From Struthio camelus (Eukaryota > Chordata > Aves > Struthioniformes > Struthionidae), in assembly GCF_040807025.1 (NCBI RefSeq), contig NC_090942.1, forward strand, positions 130,267,247 through 130,331,246: 64,000 bases of DNA. The letters are read 5' to 3'. A model generated the notes under the pieces. That model had not been told where the DNA came from. It saw only the letters and a program-made list of their open reading frames with translations, and did no database searches. Shown here one piece after another: positions 34,701 through 46,860 of the stretch (position 1 is its first letter; each line of letters opens with the position of its first letter). The translations under genes and the position numbers were made by a program.

Positions 34701-36484
34701 AATAAAGAGTAAATGGTCAAAATGTGTCCCTATGACAAGTCAGAGCTAGAATTTCTTTCTTTTCTTTAGCACCTCTCTTTCCTCTGCTTTTCACAGCTAG
34801 AGGCAGAGAAGCATGAAGACCGTGAATAAATATGACTGGGGACATATTTTAACATGGTGAAAGAAAACAAGCCTGTCCCAGTTCCATAATTGCTACAATG
34901 TAAATGTACTAGATTAGGTAGCATTTGTTTTTTTATTAGGAGTGATGGCTAAGTATCTAGCTTTTCAGGATTATACTGCATGCTGTTCTCTCCATTTCTG
35001 CTAAATATCTCCAAAAACTTTTTATAATCTGAAACAGTAGGAGATTTCTATCTTTCTTTTACTTTATTTTAAACTCTGAATACTGTAAAATCCATGTCCA
35101 TTGTTGCTTATGAAAAAAATGAAATTTTGCAGCCTCTGAGAACACTAAGCATAGAAAAGTAAGCATTCAAATTACTTTGCATAGTACTGTTTATATTATG
35201 TTTCAAAAGGTATGAAAAATGATGATGGCACAGCCCTCATTTCTAATTTTGTTTCCCTAAGCATATTCTCTTATTGTGTACATCTTTGCTCAATTGGAGA
35301 TGAACACCACAGTTGCTTCTTGCATGGGAAGAGTCCTGTGGCACAACTCTGCCCTCTGTTTTTGACATTCAATAACACAGGTTTCAAAGAAGCCAAAGGG
35401 AATTAGGAATATGTAGGTTAGACTTTAAATGCAAGCAGGTATCCTTCTGATCCATTTCTGAAGCTCCCCTGATTTTCAGTGCTCCTGATTGGGGAAGCTT
35501 TTTTAGCTTTATCAACATGATTGCAACACTGAGTCCTGGGATATTTGGAAATTGATTCTTCTTTGCCTTTAAAAATAAGCAAAAAGAGATAAAAGAAGAA
35601 GAAGATTAAAATGAGCTTTTCTTGTTTTGGCAGGAGAGTGTCTAAGCCCCTTGCTCTGCATAGTCCTATAGCGTTTCTGAGTGTTTCTTTTAACAGTTCT
35701 TCACCATTAAGCCTTTTATGTTCTTGAACCAATCAATATATTCCCAGTTAGATGTAGATGCAGGCATAGTACATCAGTCTTCAAATTAATGCCTGTAAAG
35801 GTGAGAACACTTTTTTACCACACATACTCCATGCCCAACACAAATTGTCTTATCTTCATTTCAGTGCATCTAGGTTGCTGGTGGTGGTTTTTTCCTTCCT
35901 TCCTGAGCACTTTAGCCTGTGTTCTCCATTGCAGCATATTCCAAATAAAAACCTTTTTATTGTTAAAGGAAAAGGATGTTTAGAACTTTGTAGATTAGAA
36001 AAAGTGGTCGTTAAAGTTCTGGGGAGAGGACTTTCTCCTACCTGTTTCCTCCCAATGCCTTGCTTTCATAATGTAAGTAACAGTGTTGAAAACCTACTCA
36101 AAGCTCTGAAAGAACAAAAAGATAGCACTATAGCTTTTCTGTTTTTCAGATGGTCTTGAAGATGATGCATAATGCTTAGAAGACTATTATATTCTGTTCT
36201 TTTTAACTGTTGTGGTGTCTAGTAGTGTTAAACCACATAGAATTTCACGCCAAGAAATTCTTGAGCTGTTCTACACATCTCCTTAGTGCTTGTTAGCAAT
36301 GCTTTTGCTCCATTTTTACTCTTTCTTCTTTCTTAAGCTCTGTTTCTTTAATATCTCCCACTTGTGAATCTCTTAGTGTCATAAAATGCTTTAGATGAAT
36401 ACATACTCATGCCACAAGCAGACCCAAGATACATCTAGCAATTAGGCAAGTATCTGTACAATATAGTACAAACTACAGCACAAA

Positions 36485-36580
36485 GAGGACTGTATGAGGT
36501 AGGTAACTTTTTTATTTATTTAGATGAAGAAAACTCTTCAGTGTGAGGTAATTCAGATTTTAAGGTTCACTTGCACAGTT
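36485..36580 (-). repeat. Possible MIR-like relic
   Basis: GACTGTATGAGGTAGGTAAC, a run of T/A, then TAGATGAAGAAAACT resemble the CCTGTGAGGTAGGTA ... CAGATGAGGAAACT block of MIR in reverse complement. Too short and diverged to be sure. Confidence 0.35.
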
Positions 36581-37839
36581 GAAATAATTTACCTGAGCTC
36601 TTTATAGTCCTGTTTCCCAAAGGCATGAGATTACTCCTATTAAGTCTCTGTTTGTCTGTCCTTACCCTCCTGCCAACAACCTTGCTGAATAATTTCTACC
36701 AGATCTTACAGAAGCATGAAGTCTCAAAGGTGTTCAGTCTTAACAAGCTTAGTGAAATTGTTGGCCAAGGAGAAGAAAGAGATCGTATTATATGCTCTTA
36801 CTGTGCGAAAGGCTGAAAAGCAAGCATATGCTTTAGTAGACATAAGTGAGTCCACATGGGAAAGCACCATGACCACACAGATTCATAAGACGTCCTGTTT
36901 CAGAATCAAAGACTGACTTGCTTTCTGCAAAATGCATTGTATGAAAGATAGAAAAGGAAAGACTTATTGTACAAAGAGTCTGTAGAGTTGAGGCAAAGTG
37001 TTTTGAACAATCACTTTTCACAAGGTTGGAAGCAGGATGTATAATCAGGTGGTTATACCTTTTGCTTGATGGGATTGTTAAGATTAGAGATTCCTTTTCT
37101 AAAATAACATGCAGACATAGAAAATGCCATTTTATAAATGAAAGAAATGTTTCTCTTAAAAATCAGAGTATGTCTTTTATTGGTGCTGACAGTCACATAA
37201 AGAAAGTAATTAATTTCTTTTGTGCCATATCTAAATATATTAAAGCACCACATTTTAAAAAACTTGGCTCATTTTTCACTCTGCTAAGGAGATGAAATTT
37301 AAGATGCTAATAGTTTGGAAAACATCACTTGGAAAACACACAACTTTAATCACTTCTGGACTTGGCTTGAACATACGGAATTTTAATGAGAGAGCTGGGT
37401 TGTATTCCTCTGGCACAACTTCATGTTCATTTCTGTTTTTTTTTCAATCACATGATTTTGATTTGCACTTTGGACTTTGATTTTCTGATTTGTGTGTGCT
37501 GCTGTCCAATCAAATTTTGTACTTATTTGTCAATGCTATTCATCTTTATTATTCATATTCCTTCTCATGAAAATTATAAGTTCTGGAAATTTTCTAAAAC
37601 CTAGCTTTCATTACTGTAATAGCAGTGTGTCAGCCATATGAGAGCACGTGCTGTTACATGAAACCACAGCCCAGACACTTTGAGTTGAAAGGCAGCTCAT
37701 TTACAAAAGTTACATACAAGGCAAATGTTTTTAGACTTAGCAGTCCAGTGCTGAAGAACAGTAGGTCAGGTCAGAATTGGTAGCAATCTACAGTAGATTT
37801 TGTATTTTAGAGCTGAAGAAGTTTTATGTTATTGCACTA

Positions 37840-40480
37840 AGGGACATAGAACTGTACAGGACCTCCAAGGTAAGCAAGGCTAATAATCTGCTACCACAGG
37901 TACTGCACAGTGCAATTGCTTTCATAAACTTACCAAGGACAATATCATAAATATTGTCAAATCAGTTTTGGCTTTTTAAATCCTTAGTGCTGGGGACTGG
38001 AAGGCTGTTGCACTTCCCTCATGTTTGAAGCTCTAAGAATTAGAAACCATATAGTTTCAGTTAAATGTATTTATGATCATTTTATACCTGTATGTAATAT
38101 GTAAGTATTGTCCTTTGGTTTAAATAGCTCTTCTCTTCTGTTGGTGTTTTTGCTAAGGTGTATTTTTACATAGCAATCATGGCCTGCATCCTCTTTTCCC
38201 TGGTCAGCTAGATGTGACCAGTTCTTTTATCGTTCTTACAGCAGACTCTTCATTCCAGCTTCATTCCCATATATACTTTCATTATACCAGCTAATATCTT
38301 TCTGTGCCTCAAGATTAACTTGTGCTCTGGGTATCTTTTTTTTTCTTTTTAATATGGATAGCTGGAATTTCACACAGTATTTCAGTTGAATGTGCTATCC
38401 TTTCTGAAAATAACTTACATGATATACTTTTGGAAACTATTTGCATTTCTCGTGACTACGATATTGGCTCAACTAGTACTCTAGTCTGCCAGGACCTAGA
38501 ATTGTTTCATCAGCAAATTTCATCACAACATTGCAGAAATATCAGACAAAATATGAAACAGAACTGTACTAATAGCTCCAGTCTGAAAGTCCCCCACAAC
38601 ATTACTCATTACAGTCCTTTCCTCAAACACTTTCTTGTCGGCTTTATAATTCATCTCTTCATTTGCATCTTCTTCAGTTAAACCTGTATTTCACTTTGTC
38701 ACCAGATCAAATATGATGAAAGCTCAGAGAGGAAAGAATTGCCACGTTTCTGAGGTAGATAGAACTTTTTAAAGTATCAGGTCAGCTGGGCCAATTTACT
38801 TTTGATAAATTATGTTACATTTTATCCTTATTTCCCTTTTACATGTGTTCTTGTTGTTTACTTCAAGGTTTGTCCGAATGATTTGCATACTTTTGATGTC
38901 ACACTACCAGGTGTGTTAAATTCTGAATCATCTCTTTCCCTTTTTTCTTTCTGTAGATATTACCTTTTCTATTCACTAATCCCAGACTTAACAGAGTTAG
39001 TCAAATTTTTTGTTACCAGACTTGAGATTTGGTGTGCTTTCTCTTTCAGATTTCTACTGAATTCCTTGAGATTTTCCTTCCTTTCTAGTATGTTCTTTTT
39101 GATACCCTTGTTCATTTTATGCACCTTGCCTTTATGTCTTCACAGCATCCATAATGAAAACGGAAAACAAGTATTAATTTGATTTTGGAGACTTATTTAG
39201 ATTACCCTGATGATTACCTGATCTTTGCTTAGAAGCTCCACTTTTTATTTTCTGTTTTTATTTCTTTAATCCTTGTATCTTTACCTACTTCTTTTATTTG
39301 TTTGTAAGGCCTCCACTCTCAGCTTGACTGCTGGCAGTTCTTGCTGTAGCCCTACATTTCTTGATAGCTAAGATATAGCTTGCTAAGTGGTCCTTTTCCT
39401 GTTCATAAACCCTAAGCTTATCCCTGACACTTTTTATCAGAGTGATTAGGCTGGGTGTCCTTCCCTCTTCACCATCTTTTCTGCTTGCTTGCAATATAGA
39501 TTCCTGATAGCCTTGGGTCTATACCTCATGGAAATTTCAGACTTCCTTCATTTAAATCTCTGCAGCTCTTGGTGCTCTGCAATGCATTATTTCTCTTAGT
39601 TAATGAAAGTTTACCTCTTCAAAATTCCAAGATTACTAGTATTTATTGACCTTTTTTAATTTAAACTCAATCAAATCATAATGACTCTATCAACATTTAC
39701 ACTGGGAAATGTGATTTTTGGAGTTGCTTCAGCATTTATAATTTAAATTGAACCCAAAAGAAAATAATCTTTTATTAGTTTAGGGACAATTCAGAAAAAA
39801 TCTGACAGCTTTTTATTTTAGCTAATGACTGATGTTAGATAAAATTTCAACAAGCAAGCAGCATGTTGTCAAAATTCCAACTAAATCTGAAGTAGGGTAG
39901 CAATAGCCAGTCATACTACAGCATTCCTGCTTTCTAGATAATTAATGATCCACTAATAAAGTCCTTCAGTTTCATTACTACTATTCTTTTATATAAAAGA
40001 GAGAGGAAGCTAATCAATGAGAACAAGCAATGTCTAATACATATTCATTCAAACTGCTTTCCAGAAGATGTACTGAATAGATTTATGGCTGTTAAAGAAC
40101 AAAGAAAGCAGCTTCATCTTCATTAATGACCACCTCACCCACTATTCATTTTGCCAAATGTCTGTAATAGCAATCTTTTAAACTACCTAACACCGAGTTA
40201 TTTCCTTACCCTAAGTTATCCACTCTCCCCTTTGTAAATATTGTTCTTTTGTTTTCTTCATAATTTTATTCATAGTCAATTTTAGCAGAGAAATAATATG
40301 CCAGTTCTAATTTTGTCTGCTTCTTCAGATTCCTTGAAAAAAAAAGATGTTTTAAAAATGGCTTCTCTAATTAAAAGTCAACACCTATTCAAGTCAGCTT
40401 GTTTTCCAAACCTTCAGTCCTTCCATATTAAAACAGTGCCAATTGCTTCCCTATTCTGTTTTGTTTGTTTCAAATCCAGC
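37840..40480 (-). mobile_element. Very old CR1/L3-like LINE relic, antisense
   Basis: The plus strand reads like the reverse complement of an ancient CR1/L3-type LINE from its 3' end to the endonuclease region. Cues in order are CATAGAACTGTACAGGACCT (37845-37864), GACCAGTTCTTTTATCGTTC (38217-38236), GGAATTTCACACAGTATTTC (38364-38383), CATCAGCAAATTTCATCAC (about 38508-38526), AATGAAAACGGAAAACAAG (about 39153-39171), ACTCAATCAAATCATAATGA (39665-39684) and AATTCCAACTAAATCTGA (about 39874-39891). The spacing matches ORF2 order: 3' UTR, thumb, polymerase, linker, endonuclease. No frame is intact. The match rests on memory of the family pattern; limits are rough and it may be several fragments. Confidence 0.55.
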
Positions 40481-41587
40481 TAAAAAGTGAGTTATACCTT
40501 CCTGGCTGGCAGTCTTCCAGAATAATAGTAATGCTCAGAAATTGATTGAATAGTTCTGTCATTCCAGAGAGCAAATTAAATCAGAAATGCACCTTTCTAA
40601 CTGTTAGTCCTTTAATTTCCTTAATCTGCAATCAGCGCACAGGAAACAGTTCCCAGTCCAATTATTTGGAACATTGAGATCTTTAAAAAATGTGCAAGGA
40701 GCCCAAGGGTGCCTAGCAGGGGCGTGCAGCATGCGGCACTACAGAGTTGGTCAAGCCAAAACTAACACACCCTCAAGAAGTTCAACGTATGAAAAAACAA
40801 GCAGAATTGAAGAGCAGATTCAACATTCTGTTTTCAATGGTTTAATTAGGAAATTAACACGTTGTCTGAAACTGCTTCATGGTATTTAATTAAATGAATT
40901 TAAGAGTGGGAAACATTATATAAACCCCATGACATTAATTACAGGGCAATGGTATCATTAACAATTATTTAATTATTTTAGACTGCTAATCAGAAGTTTA
41001 TAATTTACAGATCATCCTGCTTTGCCACATTCTAGGTGCTGAACACCGGGCTAGGGTCATCACGCGCTCACAGATCCTTCATATGGAGGACAAGCGTAGG
41101 TGACACATCTCCTGACACACAAACTACTGCTGTTTATAATACCGGTGGATTCCACGAAGTGTCCCAGTGGCACTAAGCATTTTCATTAGCACAGTGTCAT
41201 ATGGTCGTACCTAGCCTTAAATATTAGCAAGCAGATTACATGTTAGATTTCTAATGTATTTTATATGGAAGACTCAAACAGAGCAATTCTGTTTTGTACG
41301 TCTCAGGAGATGTTCTATCTATATTAAGTTAAAGTGCTTTTCTCAGTCATGTCAACGGGACATGAAAGGAAGATTCTAAGGTGAGGAAGAGTATAGGAAA
41401 TCCATGTGGCAAGTCACTAATATCAGTGTCTCCATAGCGCTGTTTTACATCTTTCTTCACTTTTAAAGTATACTATTGGATCATGTGCACATACAGTTCA
41501 CATACAGGTATAATTTTTGGTTTAGAAGATGAATATACTCCTATTGGCATATATCTTTTTCTGTTTTAAAAACGCTGTTCTATTCAG

Positions 41588-41648
41588 CTGTCAGTTGACT
41601 TCTCTTTTTACCGCTTTGAAGTCTATGAGTCTCTCTGAGTCTGTTAAG
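41588..41648 (+). other. Candidate 61-nt exon
   Basis: CGCTGTTCTATTCAG ends at 41587 and GTTAAG|GTAAGA marks 41643-41654, a strong donor. One frame is open throughout, with LTSLFTALKSMSLSESVK. At 41941-41953 a second, very strong pyrimidine-rich acceptor (TTCTTTTCCTTTCCCAG) is followed after 13 nt by GTAAGT, a possible microexon. No family is recognised. Confidence 0.2.
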
Positions 41649-44600
41649 GTAAGAACTTCTGGAGGTGTTTTTTTGTTTCTTTTTTTTTTTTTTTCTGCAC
41701 TTGAATCTCACTCTCTCCTGATTTGAGGGATTCCAGTCCAATTCTAGCTTCTAAATTAGAGGTGGAGATTTCTTTTTATCATCAGCCAAGTAAAGATCTT
41801 TCCCCCGTAGCTTTTCTTTTGAAGTGTTAGAAGGAAGCATATGAACTTTGTCATGTAAAAGATATATTATATTCCCAGTATTTTATTCCATACCTCTAGC
41901 TTATTTCAAATGCAGCTTTTCTTTTCTTTTCCTTTCCCAGATGAGAAAATACTGTAAGTGGATGTGTTTACAGCACTTCACAATACTGGAGTCAAAAGAT
42001 CAACAACTGTGCTCTACCTTAGGAAAGGAAAAACAAAAAATATATTCTGGAGCAACCTTGAATGCATTTATGTTTCCATAATATTGCTAGAAATCAGTAA
42101 ATACGTGTTGCCTTTCAGTACTGTAATTATAGAAATGGAGCCCAGACCACCGGGCAGTTAACAAGAAGAGCTCCACAGCCTCCCAGAGACCTGAAATTTC
42201 ATACACTGTGAAGAGTGCTCTGCTTTACAGTCATTTCAGCAAAATAGCGTGGGGAGGGAGGTGAGGGGAATGTCATTTTCTTACACCAATGTCCTTGTGA
42301 CTGCTACACTTGAATAAAGTGTGAACTCTTGCTGGCCTCTACAATCTTTTTGTGTTATGTATTTGCCTAGATTTCGATTTATTTTATGATTCAGTCAATT
42401 ACATGTGTTCTTATGTAGGAACTATTCCTACAGAGAGGTTGAGAAATAATTTGAACCACATTTCAACAGAAAAGTTGGGCCATGAGATTCATTTTTTCAG
42501 GAAATCTGACAAAGAGTGAAGGTAGAAATATATGTTACATCAAAAATGTTATACAAAAAAAAAAAAAGAGTCAGGACAGATTCCTTACTGTAATCTTTTC
42601 CTCATGAAAATGTGAGGCAGTTAGCTTATACCTGTCAGTTGGTCAATAATCTACCTTTTAGAAACAATTTTTTCTCAGTAAAATTGTAAACCATACTAAA
42701 ACATTCTGAAATCTGCCACAGAATTCTAAGCTATGACATTCTGCATTTTAGGTCACAAACAACTATCATAAATCTTCTTTCTTAAGTGAAAAATCTTTAT
42801 CTGCAATTTTTATGTGTGAACAATGGTTATGCACAACCAGCAATTTTGCTGGTATGTTTTCTGTCTTTCAGAGATAGGATTTTCTAAGAAAGTTCAGAAA
42901 AGGGCTCTGGAGCCATTTGGAGAAAAAGAGTGTAGGCACTGTTCTTATTCTATTCCTGCTCAGTGACAATTTTTCCATTAACACACAGTTCAGATTGAAT
43001 TTGCTGCAGCTCTTAAGGGAAAGCTGAATTTTCACCAGTTCAAATGAAGCAGTAAAGAGGAAGACTCCAAGGTGTCTGTCTGGGATTAATTCTCCCTTTC
43101 AGATGCGAAAAAAGGTTTGGGGTCAACATGGTTGCAAAGATCTCCAAAACAGGAAATCTCATCCCAGTGTATCCACATATTATCAGCTATTCATCTTTTA
43201 ATTTCTCTCTCTCTTAGTAGCAGTTAGGTAGCTGCACAGCAAACTGTTTTTTACACCTGGCATTCAGCAACATGGTCTGCCGCATACAAGGCCGTGCCAT
43301 GACATATCTGACACTTTACAGGTGAAAAAATAAATAAGAATTACAGTAAACAGTGGGATATTTTTCTTGTTGCAGTTGAGAAGGATAAAGAACATGTTTT
43401 TCAATAGACTTGAGAGCAAGATGTATTTAGAAACACCCATGGACAATGATTTGTGAATCAGGTCCCATTGGCCTTAGTGCATGTTGTAAATGCCAGTCAG
43501 TGAGAGCAGATCTTTCAGAACTGTCTTCTAGAATAAAACAAAAACAAACCATAAGGAATTAAAAAGTTCAGCTCATGTATAGTCTTTCTCACTACTTCAG
43601 CAAGTTCTAACAATTGCAACAATGTTGGAAACCCAATCTTTTTTTCCACTGAAATGAGGAAATTCCGCATGTCTACTGTCGTAAACCTGACATTTCATTA
43701 AATAAAGATACTACACACACTTTTTCAATTAAAAAAAAGTTAGACACAAAAAATTTAGAGGTAAGAATGAAGTTTTTGTGTAGTGTACTATGATTCTCTG
43801 ATTACAGCTAAGAATACTGTACTCAGTGCCTTCTTATAAAAAAACAAATGATTATCAGTATGTACGAAAAACTATGATAATTCATTTAGTAAATGGGAAA
43901 CACAGTTCACTTGAATGAATTACACTGCTAAATCTGTTATGCAGCCTTTCATTATGTACTTTGCCTGTTTTCTTCAGTAAGGTAGAACAGAGATGATTGC
44001 CACTAGAATCCATTGCTTATTTGTCTTACGACACAGCCACAGATTAGTAGGTGCAAAGTTCTGTAGTTTATGTAATCATGCTTTTCTGCAATTTTAGTTT
44101 GTGCATTTCAAGGGATAAGAGGAAAGAAGCACAGTAGCTACTTAATTTAGAAAACATATTTGAATGTGAGTATGTGTATTTTATTTTATCCATATATTCA
44201 CACAGAGTGCAATGCGTATTTTGAGGGAGAGAGTGCATGCGTGCGCATATGAAAGTGAGAACATGCATATACGTGTAAGGACTTTTTAAAGTTTGGCTCA
44301 TCTAGTTTGTCTTTCAACTTGTCTTTTGAAACAACAACAAAAAGATTTTTAATTCTTCTCTTTGCTAAGTGCACAGAAAAGTAAGTAAATTTAGGTTTTG
44401 GCTTTGAATCTAAAAAGCGAAATGGTAATGAAATGCGTTGTGGAATGTCTTTAGAGCCTTATGTCTTATGTTTCATTGCAAACTCTCTGTTTTAGTTTGA
44501 TGACTGTTTGCGTAATGGAATTCTGATATTCCTTTCTCTAAATGGGATGTTTTCTCTACTTTGATTGCTTTCAGACTGTGGTGTCTGTCTTGCTTAGAAG

Positions 44601-45497
44601 TTAGTGTCTTGTTCATGAAATACATCCTTGAACACTTCTTTGCCCTGTAATTTTTATTTTTAAATCCAGACTCCTTCAGAAGAGCTGCATACTGAGCTGT
44701 ACTCAGTATACACCTAACCAAGGCTGCAGATGGTATTATTTTTTCAGTTCATCAGCCAGATCAGAACTCCAAAGAGAAAAAAACAGCTTCAGAGAAAACC
44801 ACTTTTCTCTTCCCTTATTTTGATGTGGATGAAACTTTAAAGTTAAAATGAAATAGGTTATTTTCAGGTGTGCTTGAAAAACACTAGATATCAAGGGCTA
44901 GATGATCAAGCACTGCCAATAGTAGACCCATATTACGTTCCTATAACTAGCAGCTCAGGAATGAGGATATCGTAATTATGACAGCCAGCTTCCTTCTTCC
45001 CTTAACATATGGGCTACAGGCTGTCTCACACTCCTGAAGCGTCCACTTGCCTGAAGCAGCTGATTGTAGTCATTTGGCTATCTTTTACACGGAGTTGAAA
45101 GATATGGATTCAAACCATTTCAAGAGGGGAATATATGACCTCAGTCTTCAGCATGATTGCTGAGAGCTGTGAGCCAAGAGGTTTTTGGGGCAAAAAGCGA
45201 CCACATTCTGTGGATGAGTAGTTGAGAGCGTACTCATCATCCACAACTACTTGATTGAAGTAAAAACACTGTAGATGCAACTAAAGTTGTGGCAACTTTA
45301 TTCACACACACAGAAAAAAAAAAACCCACAAAGCAAACATAGTCTTGTTTTGTGCATTTAGATTGTCCTAAAACTTGCTGGAGAAGAGTTCAACTTTTAG
45401 AAAAGCCATTAGACTTAAAAGAAGGAACGGGGAGGAGACAATTGCGCAGACTCAGTTCCATATTGAATGTGTTTTCTAAAAGTTATTGTCCCAGTCA

Positions 45498-45524
45498 GTC
45501 TCCACATTTAGGTCTCCACATTTA
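45498..45524. repeat. 14-bp direct repeat
   Basis: GTCTCCACATTTA occurs at 45498 and again at 45512, separated by one base. Confidence 0.88.
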
Positions 45525-46757
45525 TGTGTGGGGCATCGATTTTTGTAAAATTCCTAATAATTGGGAGACTAAAACACTTTTCCCAAGAGTTTGTGGCAAA
45601 AGATAGACAGTGAATGTCTATCTAACAACTGTCTGAGGAGAAAAAGCATCCTCAAAACCCTCCTTATTATTTTCACCTCTCACTGCTTCCCTGCACCTTT
45701 CAAAATGGCCCCTGGGAATGCAGATAATGTATTCTATAAAACATGTTTCAAACCAAGTAGATCAGGTTATCCCATTTAGATATGGTATATTTAAAGTACG
45801 TCTTTCAAAAATAAGGAAAAGGCCTTCTCAGTATTGCAGGCTTTCCAAATGCTCACTCTCTTACCAATGCTGCTTGGCCCTGCTAATTTTCTGCGAAGTC
45901 ATGATAGCTCGCATGCCTTATAGTTAGTTTTCTACACACACAAACCCTGCTAGTTCAAGAGCGCGCTTGCTCGAAATGCAAGTCTTAATGGATCACATGG
46001 AACACAGCTGAAAGTCACAGTGCGGAGGTGCAGGGCTAAGTTTTTCATTTCTAGACAGCTAATCAAATGAGACCACTAGAGGAACTGTGGGACATTAAAG
46101 GCAAGCAGGTCATGTTTTCCCTTTGCTCTGCCCTCTCAGAAGAGTGACTTTGGACGTGATGGGTGTTTGAGCGATGTGCAGGTCTGCAGATCCTGGGGTC
46201 CTCCTCCCATCACATTCAGGTTTGCCACTCTCTTCCCCTAACCTGTACCTCCCTGGCAGTCCCTGCTGTCTTTAGCAGGATGACTGTGCCAGAGTATAAT
46301 GTCTTTTTCTAGAGATGCACACAAGCCTGGGAGCCAAGTTAATTCTATTTCGAAAGATATTTGAGAGCGTATAGAGGAGGAGAGAGCTCTCAGCACGCAA
46401 CAGAAAGGTATTTACTACTCACTTTATGGAGGTTTCTATTTCCCTGCTTACAGGAAGAGAAAGTAAGATAAATGAAGACAGCTCATTAACTCATTCTGCC
46501 CTGAAGTCAGTAGGGAAAGGATTGGCCTTTGAATTCCTGCTCTAGATTTCAGTGATTTTTTTTTCTAGGTGAACGTAATCTAGTTTTTAACTTGCCTTTC
46601 TTCACTTACTGCCAGATGGTACTTAGGCATAACAGATGAAGTCAGATTACCCATTTCATCCTTTCTTTTTAGTCCAGCATAAATATATTGAACCCTAGTT
46701 CTTGATAATGCTCAGCTGCTGGATTAAGGATGCCTCTGACATTTACTTTCTCTCAAG

Positions 46758-46860
46758 AGGCTGAAGAGCCAGCATAATCATGCTAGACAAATAACCGAGA
46801 GTTATTCACCATATCATCAGCTGAGCCATTTTGTGCTGTGACTCCTCCTGACCTCATAAG
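46758..46860 (+). other. Candidate 103-nt exon with consensus donor
   Basis: ACATTTACTTTCTCTCAAG ends at 46757 (good acceptor) and ATAAG|GTAAGTGAAG follows at 46856-46870 (consensus donor). One frame is open for 27 codons from the first base, with ARQITESYSPYHQLSHF, then stops 22 bases before the donor. If transcribed it would be a noncoding or stop-containing exon. Confidence 0.2.

Larger units (their letters stand above)
32731..37839. other. Unique AT-rich noncoding DNA with small repeats and one exon-like segment
   Basis: Listed separately are the candidate exon 33844-33909, a short tandem at 34657-34700 and a weak MIR-like relic at 36485-36580. Poly-A runs occur near 33320 and 33927-33940. 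Other open frames are short and unrecognised. Confidence 0.5.

Noticed and set aside
37811..37869. Exon-like segment with TTGTATTTTAG acceptor and CCAAG|GTAAGC donor, open in one frame
   Set aside because: Its 3' half overlaps the proposed 3' end of the ancient LINE (CATAGAACTG...GACCT), so the splice-like signals are more likely accidental.
38802..39182. 126-codon plus-strand frame, very hydrophobic
   Set aside because: T-rich sequence gives Phe/Leu-rich frames by composition, and the segment lies in the antisense LINE relic.
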